A stretch of 7,689 nucleotides of DNA from Gemmatimonadota bacterium (lineage in GTDB: Bacteria > Gemmatimonadota > Gemmatimonadetes > Gemmatimonadales > GWC2-71-9). Shown here piece by piece: positions 4,321 through 7,689 of the stretch; within the stretch, counting starts at the first letter, position 1, and each line of letters starts with the position of its first letter. Where the stretch lies: contig JAOUIC010000068.1 in NCBI GenBank assembly GCA_029884275.1, positions 1 through 7,689 of the forward strand, given 5' to 3'. Under the pieces are notes generated by a model. That model did no database searches and was not told where the DNA came from. It worked only from the letters and a program-made list of their open reading frames with translations. Made by a program: the position numbers and the translations under genes.

Positions 4321-5982
4321 ATGCCCAAGCCGATCCTGCGCAGCACCGACCCCGCACTGCCGGACCAGCGCGGGCTCCTGAAGTGGGTCTTCGGCCCGCG
4401 GATGGGGCTCCTCGCGGCCACCCTGGCGCTGGTGGTGCTGCAGGGCAGCGTGAGACCCCGCGGCGCCGTCCTCGGTGTCCTGGTCGCCGTGGGGGCAGTG
4501 GTGCTCACGGCCTATGGCTACTGGCAGGTGATCCGGCTCGGTCGAGTCGTGGGCGAGCGCTTTCTGCTGGTGCAGGCCCTGGCCGACATCGGGATCATCA
4601 CGCTGCTGGTGCACTTCGCCGGCGGCCCCAACACACCGGCTCCCGGCCTGTACATCCTCGTCATCGCGGCGTACGCGCTGCTGCTCCCCTTTGCCTGGGG
4701 GCTGGCCGTGGCGCTCCTGGTAGCGGCGGCCTACGCCACCGAGGGCATCTGGCACGTGGGGGCCCGGCCGGGACTCGACTTCTGGAGCCAGATCGGCGTC
4801 TTTCTCGCCGCCTACCTCCTGGTCGGCATGCTCACCGCGCGGCTCCGGGCCGCGAGCACCGAGCGGGCCTCGCTCGAGGGCGAGCTCCGCCGGGTGCGCC
4901 TGGCGGCGGACGAGATCCTGCGGAATATCCGCTCGGGCGTCATGACGGTGGACGACGATGGCACGCTGGCGTTCATCAACCCCATGGCCGCCGAGATGCT
5001 GCAGCTGGATGGCGAGAGCCTGATGGGGACGCCCGTGCTCGATACCCTCAAGTTCCGGACGCCCGAGCTGTGGGCCGCGATGGTCGCCGCGCTGCGCCAC
5101 GGCCGCAAGGTCAGCCGGGGCGAAGGGCTGGTGTCGCTGGTGGACGGCCGGAGCTTCCCCATCGGGCTTTCGACGACCACCTTCGAGCGGGATTCGGACG
5201 GGCGGACTTCGGTCACGGCGATCTTCGCGGACATTTCCGACCTGAAGCGCCTCAACGATCTCAACCTCCGCGCCGAGCGGCTGGAAGCGGTCGCTGCCCT
5301 TTCGGCATCGCTGGCCCACGAGATCCGCAACCCGCTGGCCTCGATCCGGAGTTCGGTGGAACAGATCGCCCGGTCGGTTCATGCCGACGAGGATGATCGC
5401 TACCTGGCGAATCTCGTGGTTCGCGAAAGCGACCGGCTCAGCCGCCTGCTCTCCGAGTTCCTCGACTTCGCGCGGGTGCGCGCCACCGAGTTCATGCCGG
5501 TGGACTTGCAGGCGGTGGTGCTCGCCGCGGCGCGTCTGATCCGGGAGCATCCCGATTGCCGTCCCGACATCCAGATCCGGGTGGAGGGAAGCCGCACCGT
5601 CATCGATGGCGACGAGGACCTGCTGCACCGGGTCGTCGCCAACCTCCTGCTCAACGCGGTCCAGGCGGCGTCGGGGCCCATGGTGATCGCGGTGATCACG
5701 CGGTCGGCGGTGGTGGCGGAACTTCCCCGCGGATGCACCATCGATCAGCCGGTCTGCCTCGAGGTGCGCGATAACGGTCCTGGCATCCCCGAGGAACTGC
5801 GCGACCGGCTGTTCCAGCCCTTCGTCACCGGGCGAATGGGCGGCAGCGGCCTGGGCCTGGCCATCGTCCAGCGGGCGGTCGAGGCCCACCGCGGGGTTGT
5901 GCTGCTCGAATCCGAGCCGGAGGTCGGCACCACCTTCACCATTTTCTTTCCCGCGAGGCGCGGGGCTGAGGCAGCCGCATGA
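4321..5982 (+). CDS. pilS: PilS-like membrane sensor histidine kinase
   Basis: This 553-aa inner-membrane sensor kinase would phosphorylate the downstream regulator. The N-terminus has five or six hydrophobic segments between about residues 28 and 172, with only short loops, as in PilS; there is no large periplasmic sensor domain. A short helical linker leads to a PAS domain (about 196-305; NIRSGVMTVDDDGTLAFIN then ITFADISDLKR-like IFADISDLKR). The dimerisation/phosphotransfer domain has the H-box LAHEIRNPLASIRSS with H333. The ATPase domain has N-box NLLLNAVQA (N445), G1 box DNGPGIP (484-490), F-box LFQPFVTG and G2 box GGSGLGLAI (507-515). All catalytic motifs are intact. The ATG at 4321 is preferred to the one at 4267, which overlaps the divergent gene's start codon. 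Its stop overlaps the pilR start as ATGA. NtrB-family kinases are the main alternative; the membrane topology and nearby prepilin favour PilS. Confidence 0.85.
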   Translation: MPKPILRSTDPALPDQRGLLKWVFGPRMGLLAATLALVVLQGSVRPRGAVLGVLVAVGAVVLTAYGYWQVIRLGRVVGERFLLVQALADIGIITLLVHFAGGPNTPAPGLYILVIAAYALLLPFAWGLAVALLVAAAYATEGIWHVGARPGLDFWSQIGVFLAAYLLVGMLTARLRAASTERASLEGELRRVRLAADEILRNIRSGVMTVDDDGTLAFINPMAAEMLQLDGESLMGTPVLDTLKFRTPELWAAMVAALRHGRKVSRGEGLVSLVDGRSFPIGLSTTTFERDSDGRTSVTAIFADISDLKRLNDLNLRAERLEAVAALSASLAHEIRNPLASIRSSVEQIARSVHADEDDRYLANLVVRESDRLSRLLSEFLDFARVRATEFMPVDLQAVVLAAARLIREHPDCRPDIQIRVEGSRTVIDGDEDLLHRVVANLLLNAVQAASGPMVIAVITRSAVVAELPRGCTIDQPVCLEVRDNGPGIPEELRDRLFQPFVTGRMGGSGLGLAIVQRAVEAHRGVVLLESEPEVGTTFTIFFPARRGAEAAA

Positions 5983-7355
5983 CCCAGAAGCCATCGGTGC
6001 TCGTCATCGACGACGAATCCGGCATTCTCGACACCCTCCGCATCCTCCTGAGGAAGGAAGGGTTCGAGGTCAGCACCGCCCAGGGCGGCAAGGCCGGGCT
6101 TGAGGCGATACGGACCAGCGACTTCGACCTGGTGCTGAGTGACGTCCGGATGCCCCAGGTGACCGGGCTCGACATCCTCAGTGCGGTCCGGGAGCGCGAC
6201 CTCCTGACCCCGGTCATCCTGATGACCGCTCAGGCCTCGCTGCAGACCGCGATCGCCGCCGTCAACGCCGGCGCCTACTACTACATCCAGAAGCCGTTCT
6301 CCAACGACGAGCTGGTCGCCATTCTGCGGCGGGCGTGCGAATTCCGTGCGGTGAGGGTGGAGAACAAGCACCTGAAGCAGGAGATCAAGCGCCGCGACCG
6401 GGCGACGGTGGGCAGGCCGATCGGAAAGGCGCGCCGGTTCGTGGATGTGCTGCGACTGGCCGAACAGGTCGCGCCGACCGATTCCACGGTCCTCATCCAG
6501 GGAGAGAGCGGCACCGGCAAGGAGGTGCTGGCGCGCTACATCCACAACCTCTCCCTGCGCACCGATGGCCCCATCCTCTCCATCAACTGCGGCGCCCTGC
6601 CCGAAAACCTGCTGGAGAGCGAGCTCTTCGGGCACATGAAGGGCTCGTTCACCGGCGCGGTGCGCGACAAGCAGGGACTCTTCGCCGCCGCGCGCGGCGG
6701 GAGCTTCTTCCTCGACGAGGTGGGGGAGATGCCCCCGTCGCTGCAGGTGAAGCTGCTGCGCGTGCTGCAGGAACGGGAAGCGATCCCGGTCGGGGCCACT
6801 GAGGCCATTCCGGTGGATGTCCGGATCATCGCCGCCACCAATCGCGACCTGGAGGAGGAGGCCCGGCGCGGCCGGTTCCGCTCCGACCTGTTCTACCGGC
6901 TCAACGTGATCACGATCCACATCCCTCCGCTCCGCGACCGCCGCGAGGACGTGCTGCTGCTGGTCGAATCCTGCCTGCAGCGGCTGGCCGGCGATCAGGG
7001 CGGCGAATCGAAGGCGCTCTCCTCCGAGGCCCTGGACGCGGTGATGGTGTACGACTGGCCGGGCAACGTGCGGGAACTGGAGAACGCCATCGAGCACGCC
7101 TGGGTACTCACCCGCGGCAGCGCGATCGAGGCCAGTGCGCTCCCCGAGCGGATCACGAGGCGCCGGAAGGACCCGCTGGTTTCGGAGAAGGTGTATCCCA
7201 ACCCCACGCTGGATGTCATCGAACGGGCGTACATCATGTACGTGCTGCAGGCCGAGGGCGGCAACAAGACCCGGGCCGCGGAAGCGCTCGGAATCGATCC
7301 CTCCACGCTGTACCGCAAGCTCTCCCGCTACGACGAGCAACCGCCGCCGGAGTAA
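5979..7355 (+). CDS. pilR: PilR-like sigma54-dependent response regulator
   Basis: This 458-aa NtrC-family activator has all three domains. The receiver (about 5-118) has the acidic pocket D11/D12, phospho-acceptor D55 in LSDVRMP, T83 and K105. The AAA+ domain (about 144-370) has Walker A GESGTGKE (175-182), the sigma54-contact loop GSFTGA (222-227), Walker B FFLDEVGEM (D246/E247), sensor AATNRDL (285-291), FRSDLFYRLNV (300-310) and WPGNVREL (360-367). The Fis-type helix-turn-helix is at about 427-451 (NKTRAAEALGIDPSTLYRKL). GSFTGA in place of GAFTGA is a known natural variant, also found in PilR, so it should be active. It would bind DNA and drive sigma54 promoters once phosphorylated by the kinase encoded just upstream, whose stop codon it overlaps by 4 nt. 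GAGG lies 7 nt before the ATG. A prepilin gene follows, consistent with PilR; the exact regulon is inferred. Confidence 0.88.
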   Translation: MTQKPSVLVIDDESGILDTLRILLRKEGFEVSTAQGGKAGLEAIRTSDFDLVLSDVRMPQVTGLDILSAVRERDLLTPVILMTAQASLQTAIAAVNAGAYYYIQKPFSNDELVAILRRACEFRAVRVENKHLKQEIKRRDRATVGRPIGKARRFVDVLRLAEQVAPTDSTVLIQGESGTGKEVLARYIHNLSLRTDGPILSINCGALPENLLESELFGHMKGSFTGAVRDKQGLFAAARGGSFFLDEVGEMPPSLQVKLLRVLQEREAIPVGATEAIPVDVRIIAATNRDLEEEARRGRFRSDLFYRLNVITIHIPPLRDRREDVLLLVESCLQRLAGDQGGESKALSSEALDAVMVYDWPGNVRELENAIEHAWVLTRGSAIEASALPERITRRRKDPLVSEKVYPNPTLDVIERAYIMYVLQAEGGNKTRAAEALGIDPSTLYRKLSRYDEQPPPE

Positions 7356-7469
7356 CGACTGGCCGACACGACGGCCGCTGCGTCCGTCTGATCCGCCCCG
7401 CGTCGCCGCGAGCCCTGGCAGGATGGGGCGCGTATCTATGTTGTCCTCCGCCACAAGCCGGGAGGATCC
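7356..7469 (+). promoter_or_regulatory. Intergenic region between pilR and prepilin gene
   Basis: This 114-nt gap contains a short GC hairpin, GGCCG (7361-7365) with CGGCC (7372-7376) around a 6-nt loop, just after the pilR stop. It lacks a T-tract and is at best a weak terminator. TGGCAGG (7416-7422) resembles a sigma54 -24 element, but the matching -12 GC is one base off the required spacing. TATCTA/TATGTT (7433-7442) could be a sigma70-type -10. GGGAGG (7460-7465) lies 4 nt before the GTG start of the prepilin gene and is its ribosome site. Confidence 0.35.
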
Positions 7470-7689
7470 GTGGCGGGACGCTCGGGATTCAGCACTGTCG
7501 ATGGGATGGTCGCGATCACCCTGTTCGCGCTGGCCGCGCTCGGCGCCGGCGGCGCCATGGCCCGGAGCGCCCGGGCGCTGGGAGAGGCGAACCGGGAGAC
7601 GGCCGCCGCCCGGGCCACTGCCGAAATCGTCGAGCGGCTCCGCACCACCCTCCGCGCCGCGGGCGACCGCTGCGGCGCGGTGGTCTCCG
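7470..7689 (+). CDS. Type IV prepilin-like protein, PilV/GspI-like (partial, 3' end cut)
   Basis: A GTG-started frame runs off the right edge after 73 codons. It opens with a six-residue leader, MAGRSG, then the prepilin-peptidase site G^FSTVDGMVA, followed by a hydrophobic helix (ITLFALAALGAGGAMA) and an amphipathic alpha segment (LGEANRETAAARATAEIVERL). This is the class III signal of type IV pilins and pseudopilins: cleavage after the Gly and N-methylation of the Phe, with the helix packing in the filament core. The long polar helix with an A-x-x-I-V-E-R-L-R stretch resembles minor pilins of the PilV/GspI kind. Mature position 5 is Asp (D11 of the precursor), not the usual Glu. GGGAGG lies 4 nt before the GTG. 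Position just after pilSR supports a role in a type IV pilus or pseudopilus. The subtype is uncertain because the globular domain is missing. Confidence 0.78.
   Translation, partial: MAGRSGFSTVDGMVAITLFALAALGAGGAMARSARALGEANRETAAARATAEIVERLRTTLRAAGDRCGAVVS

Noticed and set aside
3469..5994. Minus-strand open frame of 841 codons across the fusion gene and the whole of pilS
   Set aside because: It lies antisense to pilS, which has complete kinase motifs, and out of frame with the GIY-YIG/DUF2461 protein. Its composition is rich in Arg, Gly, His and Asp with no domain, which is typical of antisense frames in GC-rich DNA.
7361..7376. Rho-independent terminator after pilR
   Set aside because: The 5-bp GC stem is short and has no T-tract after it, so I list it only as a weak hairpin.
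7416..7431. Sigma54 promoter before the prepilin gene
   Set aside because: TGGCAGG is a fair -24 element, but the GC pairs downstream are at 9 and 11 nt from GG, not the strict 10, and the TTGC context is missing. PilR control could act on a promoter outside the window.
5745..7454. Minus-strand open frame of 569 codons opposite pilR
   Set aside because: It is a mirror of the pilR coding frame with low-complexity composition and no recognisable motif. The pilR strand shows all AAA+ and receiver residues.

Overview
This is a GC-rich, densely packed bacterial chromosomal window with no mobile element, CRISPR array or RNA gene that I can see. The gene content fits an environmental diderm bacterium: a predicted outer-membrane cytochrome/porin, a periplasmic rhodanese, thioredoxin-2, Hsp15, and a PilS/PilR pair next to a prepilin. 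The protein style resembles what I would expect from Gemmatimonadota or a similar phylum. That assignment is an inference, not something the sequence proves.

Layout. (1) 1-1403: the 5' end of a LysR-family regulator of NhaR type (minus strand, cut by the window edge) is divergent from a secreted monoheme cytochrome c fused to a predicted beta-barrel (plus), similar in plan to Cyc2-type porin-cytochromes. (2) 1413-2862: an exported tandem-rhodanese sulfurtransferase (minus) is divergent from a zinc-ribbon thioredoxin-2 (plus). They share an AT-rich, apparently overlapping promoter region. (3) 2872-4268 (minus): a GIY-YIG/DUF2461 fusion gene is followed 8 nt later by an Hsp15-like S4 RNA-binding protein. 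(4) 4321-7689 (plus): a PilS-like membrane histidine kinase overlaps a PilR-like sigma54-activator response regulator by ATGA. After 114 nt comes the start of a type IV prepilin-like gene, cut by the window edge.

How the genes fit together. The kinase, regulator and prepilin most likely form the regulatory head of a type IV pilus or pseudopilus locus. The rhodanese and thioredoxin are both sulfur/thiol proteins controlled from one divergent region. The cytochrome-barrel protein sits alone with its divergent regulator and is the best candidate for an unusual physiological role, namely electron exchange at the outer membrane.

The main items for a second look are: the cytochrome-barrel fusion with its NhaR-like neighbour; the GIY-YIG/DUF2461 fusion, which carries a near-perfect internal Shine-Dalgarno and ATG exactly at the domain junction; a 36-nt palindrome between the divergent fusion gene and pilS that places the same promoter-like motif in both directions; and a prepilin with Asp instead of Glu at mature position 5. 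I found no clear new multi-gene defence or biosynthetic system.
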